Below, one piece after another: positions 33,735-43,639 of a stretch of 62,632 nucleotides of DNA (position 1 is its first letter; every line of letters starts with the position of its first letter). The position numbers and the translations under genes are program-made. The notes beneath the pieces were generated by a model. It was not told the DNA's origin and searched no databases. It saw only the letters and a program-made list of their open reading frames with translations. This stretch comes from Candidatus Scalindua sp. (GTDB taxonomy: Bacteria > Planctomycetota > Brocadiia > Brocadiales > Scalinduaceae), in NCBI GenBank assembly GCA_021777035.1, contig JAIQZR010000170.1:1-62632 (forward strand), read 5' to 3'.

Positions 33735-34454
33735 ATGAATAATTCTGTCCATACAATTCCGTTTATGAATCTGATGTTAGCTTTCATTCCTGCGATAGCG
33801 GTTGTCGGGATCCTTTGGAAATGGGGGCTTGGTTATGGAAACTCGCTTTATGCCATCTTCAGGATGCTCATTCAGCTTCTGCTGATAGGGTATTTTCTGA
33901 TTTTTATTTTCAAATCAGATAGCTATCTGATTGTTGCCGGCGTTCTGGCAATTATGCTTTTCGCATCGAGTTGGATTGCTTTACGCACAGTTAAAATTCC
34001 CCGCAGGGTATTGTATCTGAAATCATTTTGCGCTATTTCAGTTGGCGGAGGTGTAATTTTGCTGCTTATAACGCAAGGCGTACTTAATCTGAAGCCGTGG
34101 TATCTGCCGAGTTATGTTGTTCCGCTTGCCGGGATGATTTTTGCGAATGCTATGAATAGTGTCAGTATTGCGCTGGAGAGATTGGATGCTGAAGTTGAGA
34201 GGAGTGTGCCGTATGACAAGGCACGTGTTATAGCGCTTCGCGCGTCTCTTATACCTATTACAAATTCTCTGTTTGCGGTAGGCCTGGTTTCATTACCCGG
34301 CATGATGACGGGGCAGATCTTGTCCGGAGTTTCGCCGTTTATTGCAGCAAGGTATCAGATCATGGTTATGTGCATGATATTTGGTTCGGCGGGGATTTCA
34401 TCGGCTTGCTTTCTAACGTTGGTCAGATCTAATTTCACCAATAAAATATTGTAG
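33735..34454 (+). CDS. fetB: FetB-type (UPF0014) ABC transporter membrane protein
   Basis: A 239-residue inner-membrane protein with about seven hydrophobic segments, of the UPF0014 family whose E. coli member FetB, with ATPase FetA, exports iron under oxidative stress. Recognisable parts are FRMLIQLLLIGYFL, VVPLAGMIFANAMNS and SLPGMMTGQILSGVSP. The partner ATPase gene is not adjacent. The gene is wedged between the transposase (stop 3 bases upstream) and a degenerate REP that begins at its stop codon, so rearrangement may have separated it from fetA. Confidence 0.82.
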   Translation: MNNSVHTIPFMNLMLAFIPAIAVVGILWKWGLGYGNSLYAIFRMLIQLLLIGYFLIFIFKSDSYLIVAGVLAIMLFASSWIALRTVKIPRRVLYLKSFCAISVGGGVILLLITQGVLNLKPWYLPSYVVPLAGMIFANAMNSVSIALERLDAEVERSVPYDKARVIALRASLIPITNSLFAVGLVSLPGMMTGQILSGVSPFIAARYQIMVMCMIFGSAGISSACFLTLVRSNFTNKIL

Positions 34455-34472
34455 GGGTACGCTGCGCGTGCC
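34454..34472. repeat. Degenerate REP palindrome after fetB
   Basis: GGGGTACGCTGCGCGTGCC resembles family A (GGGCACG...CGTGCC) and sits on the fetB stop. Confidence 0.5.
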
Positions 34473-34503
34473 AGAATTTTCGTGTATTGAAACATTTTAT
34501 ATG

Positions 34504-34824
34504 ATGAACCAGGGCACGTGCAACGTGCCCCTACAGAACAATTTGGTAAACCAACGTCAAATACAATTCCGACCATAGTTCGTGGATTTAAATCAACCGT
34601 TACAAAACAGATAAATACTTTTCGAAATACACAGGGGCAAACCGTCTGGCAGCGCAGTTATTATGAGCACGTTATACTAAATGAAAAATCGTATAGTCGG
34701 ATATCGGAATATACCACCTATAATCCGGAAAAATAGTTGCAGGACAAATATTATATGAATTCGTGATTATGCCAAAGCACATATATATGGTATTATTGGA
34801 ATCAATCATTCAAACATTCAAAAC
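34504..34824 (+). pseudogene. Rearranged remnant of a second RAYT transposase
   Basis: 34512-34756 closely matches the 3' half of the intact transposase (33479-33728), with the same residues around TIVRGFKSTVTKQINT and QRSYYEHVI, but a stop follows YNPEK. Directly after it, 34757-34815 matches the middle of the gene (EFVIMPNHMHGII-like, decayed to FVIMPKH). The order is therefore 3' half then middle, a permuted arrangement. It is non-functional. Confidence 0.7.
34512..34530. repeat. REP palindrome (family A)
   Basis: GGGCACGTGCAACGTGCCC followed by CTACAGAACAATTTGG at the left edge of the transposase remnant. Confidence 0.75.
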
Positions 34825-34828
34825 GTAT

Positions 34829-34848
34829 GGGCACGATGTCTCGTGCCC
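34829..34848. repeat. REP palindrome (family A)
   Basis: GGGCACGATGTCTCGTGCCC at the right edge of the transposase remnant, 28 bases before yggS. Confidence 0.7.
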
Positions 34849-34876
34849 AGATATTCAACAATGAATTGGAGAAATT

Positions 34877-35608
34877 ATGTCGATCAAGGAAAATCTAGAA
34901 AAAGTGAAACAGAAAATTGCGGATGCTGCCATCAAGGTTGGCAAGGCGCCGGAAGATATTACATTAGTCATGGCAACAAAGACTGTTGATGCAGAACGGA
35001 TACGAGAGGCCGTAAAATGCGGTGGTAATGTTATTGCTGAAAATAAGATCCAGGAAGCACTGAAAAAATATGAGGTGTTGAAAGACGAGGACGCCGAATG
35101 GCATTTTATCGGACATTTGCAGACCAATAAGGTCAAGGATGTATTGAAATTTGCGGACATGATTCATTCTGTGGATCGGATGAGCCTGGTTGAGAAGTTA
35201 GATAAACGTCTCATGAGCGAAGGCCGTTCAATGGATGTATTAATCCAGGTAAATACCTCGTATGAAGGGAGCAAATATGGGGTTGCCCCTGAAGAAGCAA
35301 TTTCTCTCATCAAGGAGACGTCGCGGTACGATACCCTGAAGATCCGTGGGCTAATGACCATCGGTCTTTTCACCAAAGACGAGGTGAAGATTCGGAAGTG
35401 CTTCAAGTTATTAAACGGAATTCATGACTCTGTTATCAAAGAGGGCATTGATGGTGTGGAAATGAAGTATCTTTCCATGGGGATGTCCGGAGATTATCAC
35501 ATTGCTATTGAGGAAGGAGCCAATATGGTGCGTGTAGGGACGGCTATCTTTGGCGCTCGGGATACACCCGATGCTTATTACTGGCCTTCAGAGAAGGTAG
35601 ACAAATAG
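34877..35608 (+). CDS. yggS: PLP homeostasis protein YggS
   Basis: Pyridoxal-phosphate-binding protein of the YggS/PROSC family, which buffers free PLP. The PLP lysine lies in LVMATKTVDAERI, and the family words AENKIQEAL, WHFIGHLQTNKVK, LIQVNTSYEGSKYG and SMGMSGDYHIAIEEGANMVR (in parts) are present. Length 243 is normal. It lies just after a REP. Its usual neighbours, yggT and proC, are absent. Confidence 0.93.
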   Translation: MSIKENLEKVKQKIADAAIKVGKAPEDITLVMATKTVDAERIREAVKCGGNVIAENKIQEALKKYEVLKDEDAEWHFIGHLQTNKVKDVLKFADMIHSVDRMSLVEKLDKRLMSEGRSMDVLIQVNTSYEGSKYGVAPEEAISLIKETSRYDTLKIRGLMTIGLFTKDEVKIRKCFKLLNGIHDSVIKEGIDGVEMKYLSMGMSGDYHIAIEEGANMVRVGTAIFGARDTPDAYYWPSEKVDK

Positions 35609-35611
35609 CAA

Positions 35612-35890
35612 TTAATGCGCTTCTAAACTTATGCAAGAAACAAGATGTTTATCGCTGATATGTTCAGCAGGATGAATTGAGCTGGAAATTTCGTAATCAG
35701 AAAGCAGGTTATCAAGTAAAGCGGGGTTATTTTGTTTTAACTCAATCATATAATCCATAAATTTAATAATACCGTTCCTGACAACTCTACTTGTTTTTTT
35801 TAACAGTTCCGGTTTGGACTTTGCTTCATCGATAAACAGCTTATCAAGGTTTTGCTCGTTAAATAACGTAACATCCCGAATAAAGTGCAA
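35612..35890 (-). CDS. Hypothetical protein or fragment
   Basis: A 92-residue frame starting at TTG 35890 (HFIRDVTLFNEQNLDKLF). It is helical and has no recognised motif. The start is weak, and the frame could be the C-terminal remnant of a longer gene. It ends 3 bases from the yggS stop, converging with it. Confidence 0.35.
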   Translation of the reverse strand: MHFIRDVTLFNEQNLDKLFIDEAKSKPELLKKTSRVVRNGIIKFMDYMIELKQNNPALLDNLLSDYEISSSIHPAEHISDKHLVSCISLEAH

Positions 35891-36056
35891 AATTTATATC
35901 TAAATATTTAATTCATGAATAGTAAAGGTGAATTTACTATTACCGGCCTTAATTGTCTAGCTTTTTCTTGATACAATATTTATTGTTCGTTATTTACCAG
36001 GCATATGGTTTAAAGCGGTAATCCCCTCCTGTCTCTGCATCGATATCCTCAAATTG

Positions 36057-36353
36057 TTATCGTAGGATGTTTAGATTATTCTGAGCCAGGAACACGGCGT
36101 ATTCACTTCGGGTGCTGCCATCTATCAGCTTATCAGACCTTTCGCACCATTTCTTCATATCTTCCATATCAATATCTACTTTTACCACATTTAGTCCATC
36201 CTTGCTCATTTTCTTCACCTTTTCTTCAGCGTGTTCCAGCCATTCTTGATATGTGCGTGCCAATTTATCAGAATCTGTAGAGTAATCTAAAAGAAGTTGC
36301 CACTGGTCTTGACGATACCAGGCGAGTGCTAGATTGCGATTATTTTTAGCCAT
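36057..36353 (-). CDS. Small conserved-looking hypothetical protein
   Basis: A 98-residue soluble protein (AKNNRNLALAWYRQDQWQLL) with AGGAAAAA before the ATG. It is helical and rich in charged residues, with a single cysteine. No family is recognised. It lies downstream of the APS/PAPS reductase gene on the same strand with a 117-base gap. Confidence 0.55.
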   Translation of the reverse strand: MAKNNRNLALAWYRQDQWQLLLDYSTDSDKLARTYQEWLEHAEEKVKKMSKDGLNVVKVDIDMEDMKKWCERSDKLIDGSTRSEYAVFLAQNNLNILR

Positions 36354-36470
36354 AATTTTTTCCTGTTTTTAGTAGGATAAATTAAAACCGTTTTCTTTGT
36401 ATTTATGAAAACCTGAATTTTCTGATTTATTATATTCATAATGCAGAACTAGCTATGGGTAATTGCGCGA

Positions 36471-37250
36471 TCATGAACTCTTTTCTTTATCGGTGAGATG
36501 CAGGCCGCACTCCTTATGATCGTCGTTAAGTTGATGGTTAAACCACCGCCAACGTCCTGCTCGGCGTGTTTCGTGAGACCCAATAGGGGTAGTGCAAATA
36601 ATGCATCCGAGCGAGGCATAGTGCCATCCATCTCTTTCCATCTCAAGCAATTTGTGTATGGGTATATCATTGGCGCTGACGTACTCCTTGACTTTTTCTT
36701 CGATCCATGCAATTAATGGTGTCACTTTGAGCAGGGGGCGTACCTGCCCGTCCTGTTGTTTATGTTGAATAATATCTATTCGCTTAGTTTGAGACCTGGC
36801 ATTAGATTGATCGGCACGTAACCCTGTAATCCAGACATCAAGGGTGTCAAGAACCTTGTTATTTGGATCAACTTTGCGTATTTTACAGCAATATTCCTGT
36901 TTCGCCTTGCTATCAAAAAAGAGACTTTCTCCGTGGTCACGAACCATCCTGCTTATTGCATCAAAATCAGGTGCCGCTTTTTCAATCTTGATATTGTATT
37001 TTTTCTCCAGTTCACGAAAGAGATCATATGTTTCCGGAAAAAGGCGTAGAGTGTCCACGGTGTAAACGCGGGGGGCTGAAATACCGGCACGAACCACCAT
37101 ATCTATTAAGGCTACACCCGTCCATTGTCCACTGGTGCCAATCGCAGCGCGTTCCCCAAACATACGAAACAGTTCTGCCATTAATTCTCCCGGATCTGAT
37201 ATCTCTTCCAGCTTTTCAATAAGTTTTTGATCAATCTTGATATTATTCAT
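36471..37250 (-). CDS. cysH: Adenylyl-/phosphoadenylyl-sulfate reductase
   Basis: Reduces APS or PAPS to sulfite in assimilatory sulfate reduction. The two cysteine pairs of an iron-sulfur cluster, C121-C122 (EYCCKIRKV) and C216/C219 (GCIICTTP), are present, and the catalytic cysteine is C248 in ECGLH. Presence of the cluster pairs points to the APS-reducing type typical of bacteria other than enterics. Length 259. YTVDTLRLFPETY is the substrate-binding stretch. No other sulfur genes are adjacent. Confidence 0.9.
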   Translation of the reverse strand: MNNIKIDQKLIEKLEEISDPGELMAELFRMFGERAAIGTSGQWTGVALIDMVVRAGISAPRVYTVDTLRLFPETYDLFRELEKKYNIKIEKAAPDFDAISRMVRDHGESLFFDSKAKQEYCCKIRKVDPNNKVLDTLDVWITGLRADQSNARSQTKRIDIIQHKQQDGQVRPLLKVTPLIAWIEEKVKEYVSANDIPIHKLLEMERDGWHYASLGCIICTTPIGSHETRRAGRWRWFNHQLNDDHKECGLHLTDKEKSS

Positions 37251-37497
37251 TTTGGTAATGCATAATATCAGGTTTATATGATAATTTCCAAATTTTATTG
37301 ATTTATATTCCGAATTGTACTATTAAATGCTTATACATTATATTTTTACACTGATTTTTTCCCCTTTAGATAGTAATTAATATAAACACAAGATTTAAGT
37401 AATCATAAGCTTTGATAATTGAGGAATACCTAAATTCTTGAATTCTTAAATTGTTTTTAATTCTTATCTGTATTCTAAAATATACGGGAATCAATAT

Positions 37498-39174
37498 ATG
37501 AAGATTTGTCTGGCTCAAATAAATCCAACCATTGGCGCATTTAAGCAGAATGCACGAAAGATTTGCAAATTCATAGATGCTGCCAGGAAGAGTGGCGCTG
37601 ATCTGATTGTATTTCCTGAGATGAGTATTGTGGGTTATCCACCAAAGGACATGCTGGAGCTTTCCGGATTTGTAGACTGTAATCTAAAAGCGTTGCAAGA
37701 GGTAAAGGGTAGTGTTACCGGTATTTCGGCTATTGTGGGTTTTGTTGACAGAAATGAAGCCAGACGTGGTAAATCTTTATATAATGCGGCGGCATATATA
37801 AAAAATGGGAAGATTGTCTCCAGGCATTATAAATCTTTGCTGCCTACCTATGACGTATTTGACGAGGATAGGTATTTTGAACCGACGCATAACATTTCAG
37901 TAGCAAAGATATCCGGTAGAAAATTTGGTATTTCCATTTGCGAGGATGTTTGGGGTGCTGATGTGGCATGGCCGGGGATGATCCATCACAATGACCCGAT
38001 TGAATGCATGGTAAACCAGGGAGCGGAGATTATTATAAATATTTCAGCATCGCCTTTTACTATTGGTAAGCAGGATGTAAGGCTGAAGATGCTGTCAGGA
38101 CACGCAAAGAGGAATAATGTACCAATTATTTTTGTGAACCAGATTGGCGGCAATGATGATCTGGTATTTGATGGAAATAGTTTGGCAATTAATAAACATG
38201 GAGTTATAGTAAGCCGGGCTCCGGGTTTTGAAGAAAATTTACTCATGGTAGATTTCAATGGCCCGGATGTGACTGCAGTGGATAGTGAATCAGAGTCGGT
38301 TAAGAGAGAAACTTCAGGCGTAGTAGGTGAAGATGATATTGGGTCGGTCTATAAAGCCTTAATTCTGGGCACACGGGATTATTTAAATAAATGCGGATTC
38401 AAAAAAGCCGTGATTGGCCTGAGTGGCGGAATAGATTCTGCCGTTACAGCCGTAATTGCCGTTAAAGCTCTTGGTAAGGGCAAGGTGATTGGTGTTACAA
38501 TGCCTTCACACTTTTCATCTAAAGGTAGTGTAGAAGATTCCATAGTACTGGCTGAAAGGCTTGGAATTGAATGTAAGGTGATACCAATAAAGTCTGTTTA
38601 TAATGCATATACAAAGACCTTGAGTGGCGTATTTGCAGGGCTTCCATTTGATGTCACAGAAGAAAATCTACAGGCGAGGATAAGGGGTAAAATCCTGATG
38701 GCCATCTCAAATAAATATGGATGTCTTGTGCTGACAACCGGAAATAAATCAGAACTTGCGGTTGGTTATTGCACTCTATATGGTGATATGTGTGGCGGGT
38801 TGGCAGTTATATCAGATATTCCTAAGACCATGGTGTACGAGCTTGCCGAATACATCAACCTGAAAAAAGAGATTATCCCCACTGAAACTATCGAAAAACC
38901 TCCGTCAGCAGAATTGCGCCCAAATCAAAAGGATCAGGATTCATTGCCTCCGTATGATGTTCTGGATGGAGTGCTAAGGGCATATGTTGAGGAATCAAAG
39001 GATGTTGGTGATATCGTGAGGATGGGCTATGATGAGTCGCTCGTTAAAGATATTATTAATAAGGTTGATAGAAATGAGTACAAGAGGAAACAGGCGGCCC
39101 CGGGACTAAAGGTCACTACAAAGGCGTTTGGAACAGGCAGAAGGATGCCTCTTGCGCAACAATACACAAGATAG
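37498..39174 (+). CDS. nadE: Glutamine-dependent NAD+ synthetase
   Basis: Last step of NAD synthesis, amidating nicotinate adenine dinucleotide. The N-terminal nitrilase-type glutaminase (about 1-260) has its catalytic residues in FPEMSIVGYPP (Glu), YKSLLPTYDVFDE (Lys) and ISICEDVWG (Cys). The C-terminal synthetase has the PP-loop GLSGGIDSAV and TTGNKSELAVGYCTLYGDM. Its 558 residues give the complete two-domain form. With nadB and pncB also in the window, both de novo and salvage NAD synthesis are represented. Confidence 0.96.
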   Translation: MKICLAQINPTIGAFKQNARKICKFIDAARKSGADLIVFPEMSIVGYPPKDMLELSGFVDCNLKALQEVKGSVTGISAIVGFVDRNEARRGKSLYNAAAYIKNGKIVSRHYKSLLPTYDVFDEDRYFEPTHNISVAKISGRKFGISICEDVWGADVAWPGMIHHNDPIECMVNQGAEIIINISASPFTIGKQDVRLKMLSGHAKRNNVPIIFVNQIGGNDDLVFDGNSLAINKHGVIVSRAPGFEENLLMVDFNGPDVTAVDSESESVKRETSGVVGEDDIGSVYKALILGTRDYLNKCGFKKAVIGLSGGIDSAVTAVIAVKALGKGKVIGVTMPSHFSSKGSVEDSIVLAERLGIECKVIPIKSVYNAYTKTLSGVFAGLPFDVTEENLQARIRGKILMAISNKYGCLVLTTGNKSELAVGYCTLYGDMCGGLAVISDIPKTMVYELAEYINLKKEIIPTETIEKPPSAELRPNQKDQDSLPPYDVLDGVLRAYVEESKDVGDIVRMGYDESLVKDIINKVDRNEYKRKQAAPGLKVTTKAFGTGRRMPLAQQYTR

Positions 39175-39203
39175 TAATATACTGAGGAATTGATATATTT
39201 AGA

Positions 39204-40298
39204 ATGAAACATGAAGCGCTGTTTTATCAAGCAGAAGAGAACAAGAGAGTTAGTTGCCATTTGTGTCCGCATCGATGTGTGATAGCGGATGGTAAGTTGG
39301 GTTACTGTGGGGTAAGAAGGAATATAGACGGTAAGCTTTTCTCGATGATCTATGGTAGCGTTTCATCGGCGAGTGCTGACGCAATCGAAAAGAAACCCCT
39401 GTACCATTTCTTTCCCGGTAGCCATACATTCTCAATCGGTTCTCTTGGGTGCAATATGCGATGTGGCCATTGTCAAAATTGGCAAATAGCTCATTCGGGT
39501 ATTGAGAATAGTGACAGAGATACATCCTATATTTCTCCGGAAAAACTAGTGGCTCTTTCGTTGAAAAACAGATGTAAGGGGATTTCGTGGACTTACAATG
39601 AGCCGACAATCTGGCTTGAGTATGCAATTGATGGTGCAAAATTAGCGAAGGAAAAAGGGCTATACACTGTTTTTGTGACGAACGGTTATATAGAACCGGA
39701 CGCATTAGATGCAATTGGGCCGTATTTAGATGCTTACAGAGTTGACATAAAGGGCTTAGACAGCCATACGGCAAAAAATTCTTCAGGGACTGATATTAAG
39801 GTAAGTGGTGAGTTACAGGACTCCAGGCATTGTTTTTATAGAGATGTTACCGGTATAAAGAGTGTAGGGCCGATTTTAGACGCTGCAATCAGGGCAAAAT
39901 CAAAATGGGGCATGCATGTGGAAATAATAACCAATGTAGTGCCTGGTTATAATGATGACACTAAGGAGTTGCATGACATTGCTAGATGGATTGTACAAAA
40001 TCTTGGAGATGAGACGCCATGGCATGTGAGCAGATTTCACCCATATCTTGAGTTGTCACATGTTCCGTCTACGCCGGTTGCAACGTTAGAATCAGCCAGA
40101 GAGATAGGTGTTGAAGAGGGTCTCAAATATGTTTACATAGGAAATGTTCCTGGACACGAATGGGAAAATACATATTGCCATAGCTGTGGGAAGATGTTGA
40201 TTGAAAGGGCTGGTTTTAGTGTTAGAAAATTTGAAATAAGGGATGGAAAGTGTACAAACTGTAATGCCAGGATTCCCATTGTTGGTGGTTTTGGATAA
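39204..40298 (+). CDS. AmmeMemoRadiSam-system radical-SAM enzyme
   Basis: A 364-residue radical-SAM protein with the iron-sulfur cysteines C83, C87 and C90 (GCNMRCGHCQNW). Extra cysteines CHLCPHRC lie at the N-terminus and CHSCGKM and CTNCN at the C-terminus. This matches the pyruvate-formate-lyase-activase-like member of the AmmeMemoRadiSam set, thought to act with an AMMECR1 and a Memo protein. Neither partner is in the window. It begins 29 bases after nadE and is probably cotranscribed with it. Substrate unknown. Confidence 0.85.
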   Translation: MKHEALFYQAEENKRVSCHLCPHRCVIADGKLGYCGVRRNIDGKLFSMIYGSVSSASADAIEKKPLYHFFPGSHTFSIGSLGCNMRCGHCQNWQIAHSGIENSDRDTSYISPEKLVALSLKNRCKGISWTYNEPTIWLEYAIDGAKLAKEKGLYTVFVTNGYIEPDALDAIGPYLDAYRVDIKGLDSHTAKNSSGTDIKVSGELQDSRHCFYRDVTGIKSVGPILDAAIRAKSKWGMHVEIITNVVPGYNDDTKELHDIARWIVQNLGDETPWHVSRFHPYLELSHVPSTPVATLESAREIGVEEGLKYVYIGNVPGHEWENTYCHSCGKMLIERAGFSVRKFEIRDGKCTNCNARIPIVGGFG

Positions 40299-40420
40299 AA
40301 CAGGTTCCACTTAATACCAGTGATTTATAAACTTTTTTCCGATGTGAAATGCAGGCACTTATCGAAGATTGCATTAAGGCTGTGGATACAGTAAAATGGA
40401 ATTTAAAATCACGGTTAATA

Positions 40421-40449
40421 TTGTCAGGCAGGTAGGTACGTTATAGAAT
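40421..40449 (+). promoter_or_regulatory. Promoter upstream of the SAM hydroxide adenosyltransferase
   Basis: TTGTCA (40421-40426), a 17-base spacer and TAGAAT (40444-40449), ending 26 bases before the ATG. Confidence 0.4.
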
Positions 40450-40475
40450 AACAGAATTATTATGAGGGTTTATGT

Positions 40476-41276
40476 ATGCTTAAAAAACAATCAATAATAA
40501 CATTAATTACCGATTTTGGTCTACAAGATGGATATGTGGGTGTTATGAAGGGTGCAATGGCCAATATTAATCTATCGGCAAACGTGATTGATATTAGCAA
40601 CAACATAGAACCTCAGAATATATTTCAAGCTGCTTATGTCCTTAACAGCTCATATGCTTATTTTCCAAAGGGGACTATCCATGTGGTTGTCGTTGACCCT
40701 GGAGTAGGAAGTGACAGGAAGATTATTTGCTTAAAAACTGATGATTATTTATTCCTTGCGCCTGATAATGGAGTGCTCTCATTTGTTACTGCGAAGGAGG
40801 AGTCTCCGTCGATTCGAGAAGTTACTAACGGGAAGTTTTTCCTGCCATTAATCAGTAATACATTTCACGGACGTGATATCTTTGCACCAGTAGCCGCGCA
40901 TCTCTCCAAAGGGATTAACTATAAGGAACTTGGTGAAAGAGTTGAGAAGATAAATCAAATTGATCTGCCAAAACCGATTCTTTCTCCGGATAGGGAGTTA
41001 ACGGCAGAAATTTTATATGTGGATAGTTTTGGCAACCTTATTACTAATGTTAATAGGGAAATTATTGACAGGATGAAGCTTGAGTCAGAAAGGGTGTCAA
41101 TTACGATGGGTAGGAGGAGAATTAACGGTATTTGTAGTTCATATACCGATGTTGGAGATAACGAGGCGTTAGCAATATTTGGAAGTTCCGGTTATCTGGA
41201 AATATCAGTGAATCGGGGCAACGCCGGAGATGTCTTAAAATTAAAAAAAGGTGATAAGCTGGTTTTGGGGAATTAG
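40476..41276 (+). CDS. S-adenosylmethionine hydroxide adenosyltransferase (DUF62 family)
   Basis: Hydrolyses SAM to adenosine and methionine. Family words are ITLITDFGLQDGYVGVMKG at the N-terminus, VVDPGVGSDR, LAPDNGVLS and NTFHGRDIFAPVAAHL. The C-terminal domain starts near residue 170. Halogenase relatives share the fold, but a halogenase cannot be assigned by eye. Length 266 is normal. The radical-SAM enzyme upstream is on the same strand but has a separate promoter. Confidence 0.87.
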   Translation: MLKKQSIITLITDFGLQDGYVGVMKGAMANINLSANVIDISNNIEPQNIFQAAYVLNSSYAYFPKGTIHVVVVDPGVGSDRKIICLKTDDYLFLAPDNGVLSFVTAKEESPSIREVTNGKFFLPLISNTFHGRDIFAPVAAHLSKGINYKELGERVEKINQIDLPKPILSPDRELTAEILYVDSFGNLITNVNREIIDRMKLESERVSITMGRRRINGICSSYTDVGDNEALAIFGSSGYLEISVNRGNAGDVLKLKKGDKLVLGN

Positions 41277-41301
41277 TTTAATGTATAGAATATTCAAAAC
41301 A

Positions 41302-41420
41302 GGCGGGTAACCTGCCCGAATAGGTACAGGCGGGGAAACCCGACCTACAAAAATATAATATTTTTTTGCGTAGGTCGGGTTTCCCCGCCTGAATAGCGAA
41401 GTTGGGCAGGTTACCCGACA
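41302..41420. repeat. Long nested palindrome (family D, copy 1)
   Basis: The outer arms GGGTAACCTGCCC / GGGCAGGTTACCC and inner arms CAGGCGGGGAAACC / GGTTTCCCCGCCTG nest around an AT-rich centre. A near copy lies at 62493-62615. Both are preceded by TGTATAG-ATTCAAA-like sequence. The downstream flank GAAGGCTTAACTT is also found after element E. Confidence 0.8.
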
Positions 41421-41468
41421 TTTATTATCAGGCAGAATGAAAACATAATGATTTTGCTGAAGGCTTAA

Positions 41469-42176
<708 letters not shown>

Positions 42177-42223
42177 GTCGTTTTTAACATACGTGAGAAA
42201 TTAAATAATGGGATAAAACATAA

Positions 42224-42252
42224 TTGACATTTTTTTTAGTTCTTGATAACAT
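42224..42252 (+). promoter_or_regulatory. Promoter of the polyprenyl synthase gene
   Basis: TTGACA (42224-42229), a 17-base spacer and TAACAT (42247-42252), the same hexamers and spacing as the panC promoter. Confidence 0.5.
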
Positions 42253-42308
42253 ACCCGGCCCTTTTATAAATTAGTACGTTCAGGAAATAGTTAGGAGTCT
42301 TATACGAG

Positions 42309-43280
42309 ATGAGTACGGAGGCTATTTTAGCACCTTTAAAAGATCAAATGCGTGAAGTAGAGGAGCGTCTTTGCAGCGATATATCCCCTGCAGACAAACG
42401 CCTTTCAGACCTGGTGTTCCATGTCAGCAAGATCCAGGGCAAAAGGTTTCGACCCGCATTGCTTTTGCTGTCAGGTCAATGTTCGGGTGGTTTAATGCCG
42501 CAACACATTGATTTAGCGGTAGTTGTGGAGCTTATACATACGGCAACACTTGTACACGATGATATTATTGATGAAGCGGTGGTTAGAAGACATATCGAGA
42601 CTATGAACATAAAATGGGGAAGTAAGATTTCCATTTTGTTTGGTGATTACCTTTTTTCGAGGGCCTATACAATACTTTCTGCCCTCGATTCACAAATGGC
42701 AACACTCATAATGTCTCAGACAATAAATATCCTGTGTGAAGGTGAAATAGTCCAGCTCTTAAGATGCTATGATGCTGAGGTTACAGAGTCTGAATATCTG
42801 AGCATTATAGAGCGCAAAACGGCTTCTCTTTGTGCCGCCAGTTGTAAACTAGGGGCAATTGCTTCCGGGGCAAATAAAAAACAGACCGAAGTTCTTACTA
42901 ACTATGGTTCAAAAATTGGGATGGCTTTTCAGATAATAGATGATTGCCTGGATGTTATGGGTACAGAAGAGAAAATGGGAAAACCAATAAATTTAGACAC
43001 TCAGAGTGGAAAACTGACATTACCATTTATTAGGCTGGTAGATAAGTTGCCGACAGATCGAAAAGAGAGTGCGCTTGAACTTATTTTCCAGAATAATAGT
43101 AAAGACTCAAAAGCCGCGATAGCTGATTTGCTTGCAGAACATGATGCCGTTGACTACGCATACGAAACAGCAAGACGGTTGGTAAAGGACGCGCAGGATG
43201 GACTATCCATCATACCTGATTCTATCCATAAAACAGCACTTATAGAACTAGGCAATTATGTGATTAAACGAGATAGGTGA
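42309..43280 (+). CDS. ispB: All-trans polyprenyl diphosphate synthase
   Basis: Lengthens isoprenoid diphosphates for quinone side chains. Both aspartate-rich motifs are present: DDIID (84-88) and DDCLD (210-214). The residue five before the first motif is alanine, A79, which leaves room for long products. GKRFRPALLLLSG precedes it. Length 323 fits octaprenyl-type synthases. I am confident of the family; the chain length is inference. TatA follows 59 bases later on the same strand. Confidence 0.88.
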   Translation: MSTEAILAPLKDQMREVEERLCSDISPADKRLSDLVFHVSKIQGKRFRPALLLLSGQCSGGLMPQHIDLAVVVELIHTATLVHDDIIDEAVVRRHIETMNIKWGSKISILFGDYLFSRAYTILSALDSQMATLIMSQTINILCEGEIVQLLRCYDAEVTESEYLSIIERKTASLCAASCKLGAIASGANKKQTEVLTNYGSKIGMAFQIIDDCLDVMGTEEKMGKPINLDTQSGKLTLPFIRLVDKLPTDRKESALELIFQNNSKDSKAAIADLLAEHDAVDYAYETARRLVKDAQDGLSIIPDSIHKTALIELGNYVIKRDR

Positions 43281-43339
43281 AACAGATTAAGTTTACACGA
43301 TAGTATTTATATTGAAGTGCGATATGGAGGCGATTTAAA

Positions 43340-43567
43340 ATGTTTAGTATCCCAATTGGGTGGTTTGGTATTCCTGGTGGTTTTGAGTGGATTATCATAC
43401 TGATTGTTGCGTTGTTAATTTTTGGTAAAAGACTTCCTGGGACTATGAGATCCATTGGTAAAGGATTTGTAGAATTTAAAAAAGGGTTGAAGGGCGTTAA
43501 CGACGAAGTTGATGAGGTAAAGGAAGATATTAAGAATATTGACAAGGAAGATGTTAACGTAAAGTAA
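43340..43567 (+). CDS. tatA: Sec-independent translocase protein TatA/E
   Basis: Forms the pore of the twin-arginine pathway. A short N-terminal stretch leads to one transmembrane helix (FEWIIILIVALLIFG), then the hinge FGKRLPG, an amphipathic helix (MRSIGKGFVEFKKGLK) and a charged tail, in 75 residues. GGAGG lies eleven to twelve bases before the ATG. TatC is not adjacent. Confidence 0.93.
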   Translation: MFSIPIGWFGIPGGFEWIIILIVALLIFGKRLPGTMRSIGKGFVEFKKGLKGVNDEVDEVKEDIKNIDKEDVNVK

Positions 43568-43639
43568 ATATTACTTGTTAATTGAAAAAATGAATTTGCC
43601 GTATTTAGCATGTCGTTTCCACAGTTTTAACACACCAAC

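Noticed and set aside
33113..34848. CRISPR-like array of evenly similar short palindromes
   Set aside because: The repeats are REP palindromes at irregular distances with a transposase gene and fetB between them; no spacers and no cas genes.
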